Below, one piece after another: positions 15,464 through 24,686 of a DNA stretch of 37,392 nucleotides; the first letter of the stretch is position 1; every line of letters begins with the position of its first letter. Both the position numbers and the translations under genes were made by a program. The notes beneath the pieces were generated by a model. The model did no database searches, was not told the origin of the DNA, and worked only from the letters and a program-made list of their open reading frames with translations. Origin of the DNA: Blastocatellia bacterium. GTDB lineage: Bacteria; Acidobacteriota; Blastocatellia; Pyrinomonadales; Pyrinomonadaceae. The DNA is taken from assembly GCA_003487805.1 (NCBI GenBank), contig DNNE01000158.1, forward strand, positions 23,733 to 61,124, read 5' to 3'.

Positions 15464-17205
15464 TATTGCTCTTGCGAATCGGCCGACGCGGGCCGGCCTG
15501 TGCCCTGAAGCGGATGATAAGCGTAGGCGCGATTCTTGCCGTGACCCTTGGCGTGATATAGCGCGCGATCAGCGGCGCGGACGATGGCTTCCGCGGAATT
15601 CAATGAAGGTGAAAGAACAGAGAGACCGATGCTCGCCGTCACCATTCCCAGAGGCTGCGAGGCCCCGTGCGGAAACTTCGTCGTCATGATTTTGCGCCTG
15701 ATACGATCGGCAATGACACCTGCCTCTTCGAGCGTCGTTTGCGGCAACAGAATCGAGAATTCTTCGCCACCATAGCGCGACGCGACGTCGACTTTTCGCA
15801 AGGCGGCGTGCAGACACTGAGAAATAATCTCCAAGGCCCGATCACCCGCCTGATGTCCATTGAAATCGTTGTAAAGCTTGAAGTCGTCTATGTCGATCAT
15901 CATGAAGCTGAGCGGATAGTCGTAGCGCTTCGATCGGCTCAACTCTTCAGCGAGGCGCGCTTCGAGATACCGGCGATTGTGTAAACCGGTCAACGGATCC
16001 GTGATCGACATTAGCTGAAACTGATTAGCCCGCTGCTGCCACTGCGCGCGTTCGAGTGCGAGCGCAATTTGCGGCGCCAGCAGATCGATTACACTCAAGT
16101 CGTGCAGGTCGTACGCGCCGCCACCAATCTTGTCCGCGAGATTCAACACGCCAAATCGCCGCTGACCGATAGCAATCGGATAGCTGATGAACGAACTCGT
16201 TTTGTAGAGCCGCTCCGGCAGACTTGACCGCCCCAGTTCGTCGACGGTCGCGACCAGTGGCCGGTTTTCGCGCAGCACCGCGCCGGCAATTCCCTGCCCT
16301 ACGGCAATTGGCGCGACGTCTGCAACAGCCGTCGGGATTCCCCGTGAAGCTTTCATCGTCAGGAGATTTTCCGATTCGTCAAACAAGAGCAGCGAGCTGC
16401 GTTCGGCGCGCAACAGGTCCGCAGATCGGGCCACAATCGATTGATACGTCTGTGTAGGATCGCTCGCATCTATCTGTTCGGCGAATCTGCGAATTGAATC
16501 GGCGAGAGACCGGGACTCATCGACTTCCGGCGCTGCAAAGTCAATTGATTCAACTTTGTCGCCAGGTTCTGGTTGAGTTGATTCAATCTTCGCGGCCGGG
16601 TACTCGATTACGCGTTCCGTCGTCGTGGTCACAGAAGCCGTTTCCATGTTGCGCTGCAAAGGAACAGGTTTGAACTTGCTCGCCGCGACACTAACACGGA
16701 GAGCGGCATGATCAAGATCTGCTTCGTCAGCAAAGATCACATTGCGAAAGAGTTCATCTGAAGATAAATCCTGAAGATCGCCCGATCGAAATCGCTCGGC
16801 CGTTTCGCGATAGTCAACGCCACGCACGAACGCGCGTCCGCCAATAACTGCCAGCTTCCGGTCTGTTTCGATCTCAAGGGGCATGACAAAGCAATGCAGG
16901 CCCGCGTGACAACGGTAGTGAGTAATCGTGTTCGCGGCAGTCGCACGCGCGTGCGCCTCGCCGCAATATGGATCACAAAGCTTCACGTGCTCAGGAGAAG
17001 ATTGTAGTGCTTCACAGATCGAATTGTTGTTCGCGACGGCCAGCGCTGGAGGTTGATGACCGTTCACCAACAGGAGAGAAATTCCTGACGCTTCCGCAAT
17101 TTCGCGCTGAATCTCAGCCCAGCCGGCCGGGACTCCTTCCGGCGATTGCTGAGGGACTACCGCATCAGTCCTGGTTACACGCGCTTTCGAATTCGAACGC
17201 TTCAT
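15463..17205 (-). CDS. PocR-GAF-GGDEF diguanylate cyclase
   Basis: A 580-residue soluble enzyme making c-di-GMP from two GTP. An N-terminal PocR-type sensory domain (about 27-180) carries the cysteine pattern C77-D-P-Y-C81, C99 and C105. A GAF domain follows (about 240-400), then GGDEF (about 410-570). The active site is intact as G479-G-E-E-F483. An inhibitory-site R470-K-V-D473 lies exactly five residues before it, so product feedback inhibition is expected. The frame also opens at a TTG at 17229; the ATG at 17205 is preferred, though neither has a strong ribosome site. It is the first gene of the minus-strand signalling group and shares TAATG with the next. Confidence 0.92.
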   Translation of the reverse strand: MKRSNSKARVTRTDAVVPQQSPEGVPAGWAEIQREIAEASGISLLLVNGHQPPALAVANNNSICEALQSSPEHVKLCDPYCGEAHARATAANTITHYRCHAGLHCFVMPLEIETDRKLAVIGGRAFVRGVDYRETAERFRSGDLQDLSSDELFRNVIFADEADLDHAALRVSVAASKFKPVPLQRNMETASVTTTTERVIEYPAAKIESTQPEPGDKVESIDFAAPEVDESRSLADSIRRFAEQIDASDPTQTYQSIVARSADLLRAERSSLLLFDESENLLTMKASRGIPTAVADVAPIAVGQGIAGAVLRENRPLVATVDELGRSSLPERLYKTSSFISYPIAIGQRRFGVLNLADKIGGGAYDLHDLSVIDLLAPQIALALERAQWQQRANQFQLMSITDPLTGLHNRRYLEARLAEELSRSKRYDYPLSFMMIDIDDFKLYNDFNGHQAGDRALEIISQCLHAALRKVDVASRYGGEEFSILLPQTTLEEAGVIADRIRRKIMTTKFPHGASQPLGMVTASIGLSVLSPSLNSAEAIVRAADRALYHAKGHGKNRAYAYHPLQGTGRPASADSQEQ

Positions 17206-17374
17206 AGACTCGGGGGCAAACGGAAGCAATCAACTCGAGCGAGTATAGGTGCCCTCCCTACGTCGATCCAACCGTTGCGAGCGCGCAAACACGGCCGCAA
17301 AAGCCGGGCTTCCGAGCTCTCAGATATTCATCTCACCTTGTGCGTAAACGACTAATAGGCTGAGGTTTTCATGT

Positions 17375-18433
17375 CTAAGGCGCCCCGGATGCGGCCCTGA
17401 ACCCCGGCGCTGCGCCTGGGGCGACACTTTCGATGGCCGGTTGTTCAGAGCTGATGCGAATACAGGCCGCAAAGTGATTTGGTTTGATCTCGACGAGTTG
17501 AGGCTCGACTTCCGCGCAAGCTGCTATCGCATAGGGACAGCGCGTGCGAAAGCGGCAGCCGCTGGGAGGGTTGATTGGCGAAGGCACGTCGCCCTGTAAG
17601 ACGATCCGCTGGCGCGTGGATTCGACTTTTGGATCAGCCACGGGGACGGCAGAGATCAAGGCCTTCGTGTAAGGCATCAACGGATCCGCATAAACAGCAC
17701 GCGCGTCCGCCAACTCGACAATCTTTCCGAGGTACATGACGGCCACTCGATCAGAAACATGTCGCACCGCCCGCAGATCGTGCGAGATGAATAAGTACGT
17801 AAGGTTCTTCTGCACTCGCAGACGATCAAGCAGGTTCATGATCTGCGCCTGAATCGAAACATCGAGCGCGGATATTGGTTCGTCACAAACGATGAACTCG
17901 GGATCGACAGCCAGGGCTCGCGCGATTCCGATTCGCTGACGTTGCCCTCCGGAAAATTCATGCGGATAACGCTTCATCAAACGCGGACTCAAGCCGACCA
18001 TCTCCATCAATTCGCTAACTCGCCGTCGCTTGGCCGCTCCCGTCGCCAGATGAAATGTGTCGAGTGGCTCGCCGATAATCTGGCTGACGGTCATGCGCGG
18101 ATTTAGCGATGCATAAGGGTCCTGAAAGATTACCTGCAGGCGCCGGCGATGGGCGCGCATTTCGCGCGCCCCGAGTTGCGCCAGGTCCTGATCGCGGAAA
18201 AGTATCTGCCCCTCGGTTGGTTCGATAAGTCGGAGGATGGCGCGACCCAGAGTTGTTTTCCCACAGCCAGACTCGCCCACCAGGCCCATCGTCTCGCCGG
18301 GTTGAATGTCGAGACTCACACCATCAACCGCCTTCACGATTGGATTTGAGCGGCCGAAAAACCGCGCGCCCCCGGCCGGAAAGTGGACCTTTAAGTCCTT
18401 GATCGAAATCAATGCTTTGCTGTTAGTCGTCAT
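17375..18433 (-). CDS. oppF: Oligopeptide ABC transporter ATPase OppF-like
   Basis: A 352-residue ATP-binding subunit that powers peptide import. Walker A is GESGCGKTT, the signature is SGGQRQR, Walker B is FIVCDEP followed by SALDV, and the H-loop is FISHDL. The C-terminal oligopeptide motif GCRFRTRCPYA with clustered cysteines is typical of OppD/F. It shares TAATG with the oppD gene. The last 12-15 residues (APGAAPGFRAASGAP) are low in complexity and are encoded by a GC-rich palindromic stretch, so the tail may be repeat-derived. The substrate range cannot be told; dipeptide systems look the same. Confidence 0.92.
   Translation of the reverse strand: MTTNSKALISIKDLKVHFPAGGARFFGRSNPIVKAVDGVSLDIQPGETMGLVGESGCGKTTLGRAILRLIEPTEGQILFRDQDLAQLGAREMRAHRRRLQVIFQDPYASLNPRMTVSQIIGEPLDTFHLATGAAKRRRVSELMEMVGLSPRLMKRYPHEFSGGQRQRIGIARALAVDPEFIVCDEPISALDVSIQAQIMNLLDRLRVQKNLTYLFISHDLRAVRHVSDRVAVMYLGKIVELADARAVYADPLMPYTKALISAVPVADPKVESTRQRIVLQGDVPSPINPPSGCRFRTRCPYAIAACAEVEPQLVEIKPNHFAACIRISSEQPAIESVAPGAAPGFRAASGAP
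17402..17420. repeat. GC-rich palindrome inside the oppF 3' end
   Basis: CCCCGGCG and CGCCTGGG form an 8-bp stem with one mismatch around CTG. It lies within the coding end of oppF and looks like part of a REP element read through as a protein tail. Confidence 0.4.
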
Positions 18434-19443
18434 TACCCATTCGCGGTTTCAGCGTAAACCTCGGCAGCGAAATGACAGAGCGAATGATGATCGCGAGTCA
18501 GCTCTACGAACGGCGGAAATTCACGCGTGCAAATCTCTTCAGCGCGTTCACAACGCGGCGCAAACGGACAACCCGGGGGCAGACGCGCGAGATCAGGAGG
18601 CTGTCCCGGAATCTGATAAAGCTTTCCATGTTCAGCCATTGGGTCCGGGACCGAACGCAGCAATCCTCGCGTGTAGGGATTGCCGGGCTGCTGAAAGAGT
18701 TCAGCGGTTGGCGCTTGCTCGAAAATCTTCCCGGCGTACATCACGATAACGTGGTCGGTCATCCCCGCGACGACCCCGAGGTCATGTGTAATCAGAACTA
18801 CGCTGGCGCCGGTTTCCGCTTTCAGATGCTTTATCAGCTCAAGGATTTGCGCCTGAATCGTGACATCCAAAGCAGTAGTTGGCTCATCCGCAATCAATAG
18901 TTCCGGCTGACATGATAAGGCCATGGCGATCATGACGCGTTGACGCATGCCGCCTGAGAATTCGTGTGGGTAGCTGTCAATGCGATCTGCGGCGTCAGGG
19001 ATGCCGACCTGCTCCAGCATTTTGATCGCGTGCGCGCGCGCCTGCTCTTTGGTGTGACCCAGATGCAGTTGCGTCACCTCCATCAATTGCCTGGACACGC
19101 GCATGAACGGATTGAGCGAAGTCATCGGGTCCTGAAAGATCATTGCCAGGCGCTTGCCGCGCAGCTCGCGAATCTCGCGCGCCGAGAGTTTCAAGATGTC
19201 GCGTCCGTGAAACAGGACTGAACCTGAGACGATCTTTCCTGGTGGATTGGGAATCAACCTCATCAGCGAAAGATTAGCGACGGATTTTCCCGAGCCTGAC
19301 TCGCCCACAATGCCGAGCGTCTCGCCTTGCTTCACTTCGAAACTGATCCCGTCCACAGCCTTGACCGTGCCGTCTTCAGTTTCGAAGTACGTCCGCAGGT
19401 CCTTAACTGTTATGACGTTGCCGTTTGAGTTCCCTGACATCAT
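18433..19443 (-). CDS. oppD: Oligopeptide ABC transporter ATPase OppD-like
   Basis: A 336-residue ATPase subunit of the peptide importer. Walker A is GESGSGKS, the signature is SGGMRQR, Walker B is LLIADEP followed by TALDVT, and the H-loop is LITHDL. The C-terminal GCPFAPRCERAEEIC motif matches the oligopeptide-type extension, which carries a cysteine cluster in this family. It is expected to pair with the OppF-like subunit as a heterodimer beneath the two permeases. It starts at an ATG 65 bp after oppC and shares TAATG with oppF. Confidence 0.92.
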   Translation of the reverse strand: MMSGNSNGNVITVKDLRTYFETEDGTVKAVDGISFEVKQGETLGIVGESGSGKSVANLSLMRLIPNPPGKIVSGSVLFHGRDILKLSAREIRELRGKRLAMIFQDPMTSLNPFMRVSRQLMEVTQLHLGHTKEQARAHAIKMLEQVGIPDAADRIDSYPHEFSGGMRQRVMIAMALSCQPELLIADEPTTALDVTIQAQILELIKHLKAETGASVVLITHDLGVVAGMTDHVIVMYAGKIFEQAPTAELFQQPGNPYTRGLLRSVPDPMAEHGKLYQIPGQPPDLARLPPGCPFAPRCERAEEICTREFPPFVELTRDHHSLCHFAAEVYAETANG

Positions 19444-19508
19444 TAAGTCTCTGCTCCATCCGCTGACTCGGATGGTACTGACCTCATCGTGCTCTCACTG
19501 CTTACTGC

Positions 19509-20567
19509 TTACTGTTTTCTCATCTGCGGATCCAGGGCATCGCGCAATCCATCGCCGACAAAATTCAAAGAAAAAAGCATTAGCGCCATCGTCGCCGCCG
19601 GAAAGATCATCTGCCATGGATATACGGCCAGGTTTTGCGCGCCTTCGGCGGCGAGACTGCCCCACGAAACGCGTGGCGGTCGGACTCCAAGACCGAGAAA
19701 TGATAGAAATGCTTCACTCAACATCACCGTGGGAACAGTCAGAGTCGCATACACGATTACAGGTCCGAGGGCATTTGGAACCAAATGACGAAAGATAATC
19801 TTTGGAGTAGATACGCCCGTCGCCCGCGCGGCTAACACAAAATCCTGATTCTTGAGCGACATTATCTGGCCGCGCACGATGCGCGCCATCGTCAACCAGG
19901 ACACTGCTCCTAAAGCAAAAAACAATTCTGCTAACTGGCCCGTCGGCGTTTTTGCGGGAATCAATGCGAGCAGCACAATGATGATGATGACGTAGGGGAG
20001 TGAATAGAGCACATCGACGACTCGCATCATTAGATCGTCCAGGCGCCCGCCGATGTATCCGGCTACGGCTCCGTACGAGACGCCAATCAGCAGCGATACG
20101 AGCGTCGAAATCAGCGCCACCATTAGCGATATCTGTCCGCCCGACAGGACTCTCGCCATGATGTCGCGACCTGCGTTGTCCGTGCCCATCGGATGTGTCC
20201 ACGAAAAGCGGGCATCGGGTCCGTGAAACGGCGCGAACGATTTCGTAAGTGATGCATCCCTCGGGATGAAATCGTAGCTGTAACCCGTGCTGCTTTTAAT
20301 CAATGTTGGCCCAACCAGCGAAGCCAGCGCGACAATGATTACGACGAAAATGCCAAAGACCGCCAGCTTGTTCTTGAACAGTCGTCGCCGCGCATCACGC
20401 CACAGCGACGTGCCGGCAATGATCTCGCCACTAATCACGCCGCGCGCTTCTTCGTCGGCGAAGGCAAACTCGGGAGGAGTCTGAATGAGGGGTGCTTCCG
20501 CGACGGTCTCAGGCACCGAAACCCGTTGCTCATCCTGCTCTCGATTTGAACTTTTCTCGTCGTTCAT
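19509..20567 (-). CDS. oppC: Oligopeptide ABC transporter permease OppC-like
   Basis: A 352-residue inner-membrane permease. It has an OppC-type N-terminal cytoplasmic segment with a helix (about 75-95), a long external loop containing the family HPMGTDNAGRDIMARVLSGG stretch, and then five membrane segments. The EAA-type contact loop for the ATPases is visible as RATGVSTPKIIFRHLVPNAL. It lies 27 bp downstream of oppB. The N-terminal extension (about 70 residues, charged) is longer than usual. Confidence 0.92.
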   Translation of the reverse strand: MNDEKSSNREQDEQRVSVPETVAEAPLIQTPPEFAFADEEARGVISGEIIAGTSLWRDARRRLFKNKLAVFGIFVVIIVALASLVGPTLIKSSTGYSYDFIPRDASLTKSFAPFHGPDARFSWTHPMGTDNAGRDIMARVLSGGQISLMVALISTLVSLLIGVSYGAVAGYIGGRLDDLMMRVVDVLYSLPYVIIIIVLLALIPAKTPTGQLAELFFALGAVSWLTMARIVRGQIMSLKNQDFVLAARATGVSTPKIIFRHLVPNALGPVIVYATLTVPTVMLSEAFLSFLGLGVRPPRVSWGSLAAEGAQNLAVYPWQMIFPAATMALMLFSLNFVGDGLRDALDPQMRKQ

Positions 20568-20594
20568 TTTCGCGTTAACGGCAGCTCGGTCAAG

Positions 20595-21518
20595 CTAGGT
20601 ATATCTGATTCGCGGATCGATAAATCCATAGGCAATATCCACGAGTAGGTTAAAAACCAGCACGGCGATCGAGATGAAGGCGACGATGCCGATGATCAGT
20701 GGCTCATCGCGATTAAAGCACGCATTGATAAAGTAGTTTCCCAATCCTGGCAGCGCGAAAACTTTTTCGACCACCACGGTTCCGGTAATCAAAAACGCCA
20801 GCGCCGGACCCGAAAACGAAACGACCGGCAACAACCCGCCACGCAACGCATGACGAATTACCACTTGAGTTTCACTCAAGCCCTTGGCGCGCGCCGTGCG
20901 AATGTAATCTGAGCGCATCACCTCTAACATTCCTGACCGGGTCAGTCGCGCGATGTAGGCGATGTAGATTGCTGAGAGCGTGATGGCCGGCAGAACCAAA
21001 CTTCTACTCGGAAAACCATCCCAAAGTGCCGGTGGAAACCAGAACAGCGTTAATGAAAACAGAAGCACTAACAGGGGCCCTAAGATGAAGTTGGGAACCG
21101 AGATCCCCAGCATTGATAAAGACATGCTTGCATAGTCAATCCAGGAGTTCTGCTTGAGCGCTGAAAGAGTTCCTGTGGTAAGGCCAACAAGCAGGGCCAA
21201 CAGATAAGCGCTCAGGCCGAGCGCGGCCGACACCGGCAGGCCGCGAAGCAGAATCTGATTAACCGATTGACCTTCGTATTTGAGTGAGTTACCAAAATCA
21301 AAGCGTGCAATGTTTCTCAGGACTTTCCCATATTGAACGTACCAGGGCTGGTCCAATCCATATTTTTCGCGCAAGTTCTTTTCGACGCCGGGCGCGAGTT
21401 TCTTCTCGCCGCTGTAAAAGGTTCCCGGCGCCAGCCGCACCAGCGCCCACGTCAGCGAGATGACGATGAACAGCATCGGCACGATAACAATGATGCGGCG
21501 GATGATAAATCGAAGCAT
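20595..21518 (-). CDS. oppB: Oligopeptide ABC transporter permease OppB-like
   Basis: A 307-residue inner-membrane permease with six predicted membrane segments, the first at about residues 8-28. The EAA loop RAKGLSETQVVIRHALRGG and the C-terminal IAYGFIDPRIRY ending are characteristic of OppB/DppB. It would form the peptide channel with the OppC-like subunit. It starts 15 bp after oppA and belongs to the same transcription unit. Confidence 0.92.
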   Translation of the reverse strand: MLRFIIRRIIVIVPMLFIVISLTWALVRLAPGTFYSGEKKLAPGVEKNLREKYGLDQPWYVQYGKVLRNIARFDFGNSLKYEGQSVNQILLRGLPVSAALGLSAYLLALLVGLTTGTLSALKQNSWIDYASMSLSMLGISVPNFILGPLLVLLFSLTLFWFPPALWDGFPSRSLVLPAITLSAIYIAYIARLTRSGMLEVMRSDYIRTARAKGLSETQVVIRHALRGGLLPVVSFSGPALAFLITGTVVVEKVFALPGLGNYFINACFNRDEPLIIGIVAFISIAVLVFNLLVDIAYGFIDPRIRYT

Positions 21519-21532
21519 AAATCGTCAGGTGG

Positions 21533-23521
21533 TCACTTCATATCCGGCATTCCGTAGTCCCACTTCGCCGGATCGCGTTCGATGTAAACCCACTTCCATG
21601 GAATCAGCGTCGCCGGGTTCGGATACATTCCTTTTACGTAAGGCTTCTTTAACAATCGGGTAGTGCCGATCACTATCGGAAGGACCGGCTGCGCGTCAAG
21701 CAGAATTTGTTCGGCCTGGGCCAATAACGCGTAACGCTGCTGACGATCGATTGTGCGATTCGCCTTGTCGAGCAGTTCGACGTATTTCGGATCCCACCAT
21801 CCGGTGCCATTGTTTCCGGACGCTGTGTAGAAGAGCGACAGGAACGTGTAGGGGTCCATGTAATCGGCTCCCCATCCGGTGCGCGAGACTCCTTTGTATT
21901 CAAGGCTTTTCTGCGCCTTAAAAAAAGTCTTCGCTTCCATGACCCGAATCGAAATCGTCACGCCGAGATTCTGTTTCCACTGCGCCTGCATGAACTCGGC
22001 ATAAGAAATATTGCTGCCATCCGGGTTGGTAAGCACTTCAATGTCGGTAGCCGCTAACTTCTTTGCATCGAAATTCCCAGTCGCATCAGTGTAACCAGCT
22101 TCGGCAAGTAATCTCTTCGCTCGGTCGGGGTCAAACGGATCGCCCTTCGGTTGCGGATAGCCAGGAAAGATTCCTAAGGGCGTCATGGCGGTCAACGGCT
22201 GGACGTGACGCCAATCGGCGAGCGCTTTTTTGTCAATCGACATGTTCAGCGCCTTGCGCACGCGCACGTCTTTGGTCGGCCCCGTAGTCGTATTAAAGTT
22301 ATAGAAATCGATCGCTGCTTCCGGAGCGTCCATGAAATCCTTCAGTGAACCAATTGTGTCGAGCCATGCCGCCGGGACTGTGTGGTTGTAAGTAGCTTCG
22401 AGGTCGCCGGCTTTGTAGAGATTCAGCATGGTAGTGTTGTCCGCTAGCATCAGGAAGACGATCTTGTCGAGCCTCACGTTGGCGGCGTCCCAGTATTTAG
22501 GATCTCGCCGGGCTATCAACCGGTCATAGTGCTTCCAGCTCTCCAGCGTAAATGGACCGCTGGTTACAATGTTCGCAGCGTCGGTCCACGCCGACCCGAA
22601 TTTTTCGATTGTCTTCTGATGCAGCGCCCGGAAGAATTGATGAGGCATCATGCTGATGAAGTATGGAGCCGGTTTCACCAGAACGAGGCGCAGCGTGTAG
22701 TCATCGACCGCTTCAACGCCTACGTCACCGGCAGTCACCGGAATGAATTGCTTTCCGGCGGTAGCGGCCTTCAGCCTGGGATTTGCTTCGAGGGCCGCAT
22801 TTCGATCCTTCTCCTTGGCCGGCAAGACAACTCGCACCGGCGCGTGCATCAGATGATGAAAAGCAGAGTCGGCGCCGAGCTGCGCGTTCGCCGGATATTC
22901 GTCAGCGACAGATTCAATCGGCTGCGAACTCAACGGCTGAGACTCTGTAGAAGGCGCTGAAGAGTTTGAGCCGGTAGCAGCCTCAGACGGTTTTTCGAAA
23001 TCTCTTTCCAGCAAATACGTCTTGCTGCCTGGGTCAAACACGAATACGCCACCTTCATTAAAAGCTTGCGCATACTTGATCGGATACGCCATCGAAGCGT
23101 AGCTCGCGGCAAGTGCCGGCGTCAGTCCGCGCCGAATCGTATAAGCAAAATCGCGCGCCGTGATCGGATCGCCATTCGAAAATCGCCCGTCGTGGCGCAA
23201 GTAAAAAGTAACTTCAGACCAATCCTTGTTTACGTCCCAGTGCTCTGCCAGCGCCGGAATCGGCTGGCTCGTCTTGGGATCGTATTCGGCCAGCCCTTCA
23301 TACAACGCGAGGCAAATGCGCGCTTCATTTTGACCATTTGGAATTTGGGGATCGATGGACTCGGGCTCAGAGCCGGACACATAACGCAAGACGTTTTGGC
23401 GGGGGGGATCAGTCTTGCCAAAAAATCCGTTGTTGCTTGCTGAAGCTGAGCAGCCCGCGGCGGTAAGACACGCGAGCAGAACAATCGAGTATGGTGCGAA
23501 TCGCGAGCTCGAGTAAGACAT
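21533..23521 (-). CDS. oppA: Peptide-binding lipoprotein OppA-like (SBP_bac_5)
   Basis: A 662-residue extracytoplasmic solute-binding protein that hands peptides to the OppBC channel. The N-terminus is a lipoprotein signal peptide ending in LTAAGC, so it should be lipid anchored. Family features include EPESIDPQ near residue 50, LYEGLAEYDP, and the later DYTLRLVL and ADYMDPYTFLS segments. It is about 100 residues longer than classical OppA; the extra length is mainly a Ser/Glu-rich stretch (about 185-235) within domain I. The ATG at 23521 is chosen over an opening at 23566 because it begins the signal peptide directly. It is first in the opp operon. Confidence 0.9.
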   Translation of the reverse strand: MSYSSSRFAPYSIVLLACLTAAGCSASASNNGFFGKTDPPRQNVLRYVSGSEPESIDPQIPNGQNEARICLALYEGLAEYDPKTSQPIPALAEHWDVNKDWSEVTFYLRHDGRFSNGDPITARDFAYTIRRGLTPALAASYASMAYPIKYAQAFNEGGVFVFDPGSKTYLLERDFEKPSEAATGSNSSAPSTESQPLSSQPIESVADEYPANAQLGADSAFHHLMHAPVRVVLPAKEKDRNAALEANPRLKAATAGKQFIPVTAGDVGVEAVDDYTLRLVLVKPAPYFISMMPHQFFRALHQKTIEKFGSAWTDAANIVTSGPFTLESWKHYDRLIARRDPKYWDAANVRLDKIVFLMLADNTTMLNLYKAGDLEATYNHTVPAAWLDTIGSLKDFMDAPEAAIDFYNFNTTTGPTKDVRVRKALNMSIDKKALADWRHVQPLTAMTPLGIFPGYPQPKGDPFDPDRAKRLLAEAGYTDATGNFDAKKLAATDIEVLTNPDGSNISYAEFMQAQWKQNLGVTISIRVMEAKTFFKAQKSLEYKGVSRTGWGADYMDPYTFLSLFYTASGNNGTGWWDPKYVELLDKANRTIDRQQRYALLAQAEQILLDAQPVLPIVIGTTRLLKKPYVKGMYPNPATLIPWKWVYIERDPAKWDYGMPDMK

Positions 23522-23612
23522 GTTTACTCTGAGTATTTTGGTGCCGTCGAGCGTGAACGTTAACACGAGAGCAATGATGCATCAATAACGTCGAGGGCTG
23601 ACCGAAGTGGTT

Positions 23613-23828
23613 TTAAGCAGCGATGTCGATGTATGAAGAATAAGTCGATGGTTCGGGAATGTCGTAGCCTTCCAGACGCAAACCTTCAATATGAAATTCA
23701 ATGGCCTCTTGAATATTGCGCTCGACCTCTTCCTTGGTGTCACCCGTTGACCCGCATCCCGGGACGTCCGGAGAGAACGCCGAGTAGCCGGTCTCTGTTT
23801 TTTCGACGATGATTAGATACTTTTTCAT
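23613..23828 (-). CDS. hicB: HicB-family antitoxin
   Basis: A 71-residue protein with the HicB partial RNase-H-like fold: YLIIVEKTETGYSAFSPDVPGC at the start, followed by the conserved GDTKEEVERNIQEAIEFHIE helix. In HicAB modules the antitoxin binds HicA and represses the operon. It begins 4 bp inside the end of the hicA-like sequence. No C-terminal DNA-binding domain is visible, so it is the short form. Because the toxin frame is broken, the antitoxin may be a remnant or work with a shortened toxin. Confidence 0.85.
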   Translation of the reverse strand: MKKYLIIVEKTETGYSAFSPDVPGCGSTGDTKEEVERNIQEAIEFHIEGLRLEGYDIPEPSTYSSYIDIAA

Positions 23829-24014
23829 GGTTTAAGACCCGCCTGCTTCAAAATGTTGTTCAGCGTTCCGAGGGCCATCTCTTTTCCAGGATTCCCGAGT
23901 ACCGTGACGAGTCCGGGTTTCGTCGGATGTTTGTACTGGTGATGGCTTCCTCTGGTTCGCACCCAATACCAACCGTCCTTTTCAATCAACCGAAACCAGG
24001 TCGCGAACCTTCAC
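23825..24014 (-). pseudogene. hicA: HicA-family mRNA interferase, frameshifted
   Basis: A HicA-like sequence too short and broken for standard gene finding. From the GTG at 24014 the start reads VKVRDLVSVD and then stops. Moving one base at the AAA run at 23993-23995 (TTT on the coding strand) restores RLIEKDGWYWVRTRGSHHQY, TKPGLVTVLGNPGKEM and GTLNNILKQAGLKP, ending in the ATGA overlap with hicB. The catalytic histidine in GSHHQ is kept. The span of 190 nt is one base more than a whole number of codons, consistent with a single insertion. A sequencing error or initiation at an internal TTG (54 residues) are the alternatives. Confidence 0.75.
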
Positions 24015-24055
24015 CCAGCCACGATAATTCTTTCACTGAGTGCGGTCAACACTTC

Positions 24056-24676
24056 CTAATGCGCATTTGAAGAAGCGGGATCGTTTCTAAGCTTTGCAAA
24101 AATACGGACCACTTGCTCGCGCGTGTCATCAAAACCTTCAGACGTATCGATCAGAAAGTCGGCATATTTCATTTTCTCTTCCTGCGGCATTTGCGACGCG
24201 ATGCGTTGGGTTGCGGCCTCGCGCGAGAGTTGGTCGCGCAACATCAATCGATTTAGCTGAATTTCCGGACGGCAATGAACGACGATTAGTTTGTCGAGCC
24301 GGCGATAGCCACCAGACTCGATCATTAAGGCCGCGTCAATTACGACGATGCCGTTTGGATCCTGTAGTTCGATTTCTCGGATTTGATCGTCCTGGACGGC
24401 GATGATGAGCGGGTGCAGGATCGAATTGAGCTGTGCACGTTTCTCTTCGTCGGAAAAGACAATCGCACCCAACTTCGGCCGATCGAGTGCGCCGTCCTCG
24501 CGTAAGATTTCATTTCCGAACGCTTCGGCTACTAATTTCAGGCCAGCACTTGCAGGAGCAACCACGTCCCGCGCAATCATGTCCGCATCAATCACGTGGC
24601 AACCAAGCTCCGCCAGCGTATGCAGAACGAAAGACTTGCCGACAGCAATCGACCCGGTGAGACCAACTTTGAGCAT
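24056..24676 (-). CDS. coaE: Dephospho-CoA kinase
   Basis: A 206-residue cytoplasmic P-loop kinase catalysing the last step of coenzyme A synthesis, phosphorylation of the 3'-OH of dephospho-CoA by ATP. The P-loop is G8-S-I-A-V-G13-K14-S15, followed by the family DADMIARDV motif near residue 31. The lid region carries RLMLRDQLSREAATQRI, and the QMPQEEKMKYADFLIDTS stretch matches the CoaE C-terminal region. Length is normal. It has no functional link to the hicAB pair downstream and probably heads its own transcript. Confidence 0.95.
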   Translation of the reverse strand: MLKVGLTGSIAVGKSFVLHTLAELGCHVIDADMIARDVVAPASAGLKLVAEAFGNEILREDGALDRPKLGAIVFSDEEKRAQLNSILHPLIIAVQDDQIREIELQDPNGIVVIDAALMIESGGYRRLDKLIVVHCRPEIQLNRLMLRDQLSREAATQRIASQMPQEEKMKYADFLIDTSEGFDDTREQVVRIFAKLRNDPASSNAH

Positions 24677-24686
24677 TGTTCAGGTT

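Noticed and set aside
19247..19798. 183-residue plus-strand frame
   Set aside because: Spans the oppD-oppC junction antisense to both; no motif is seen.
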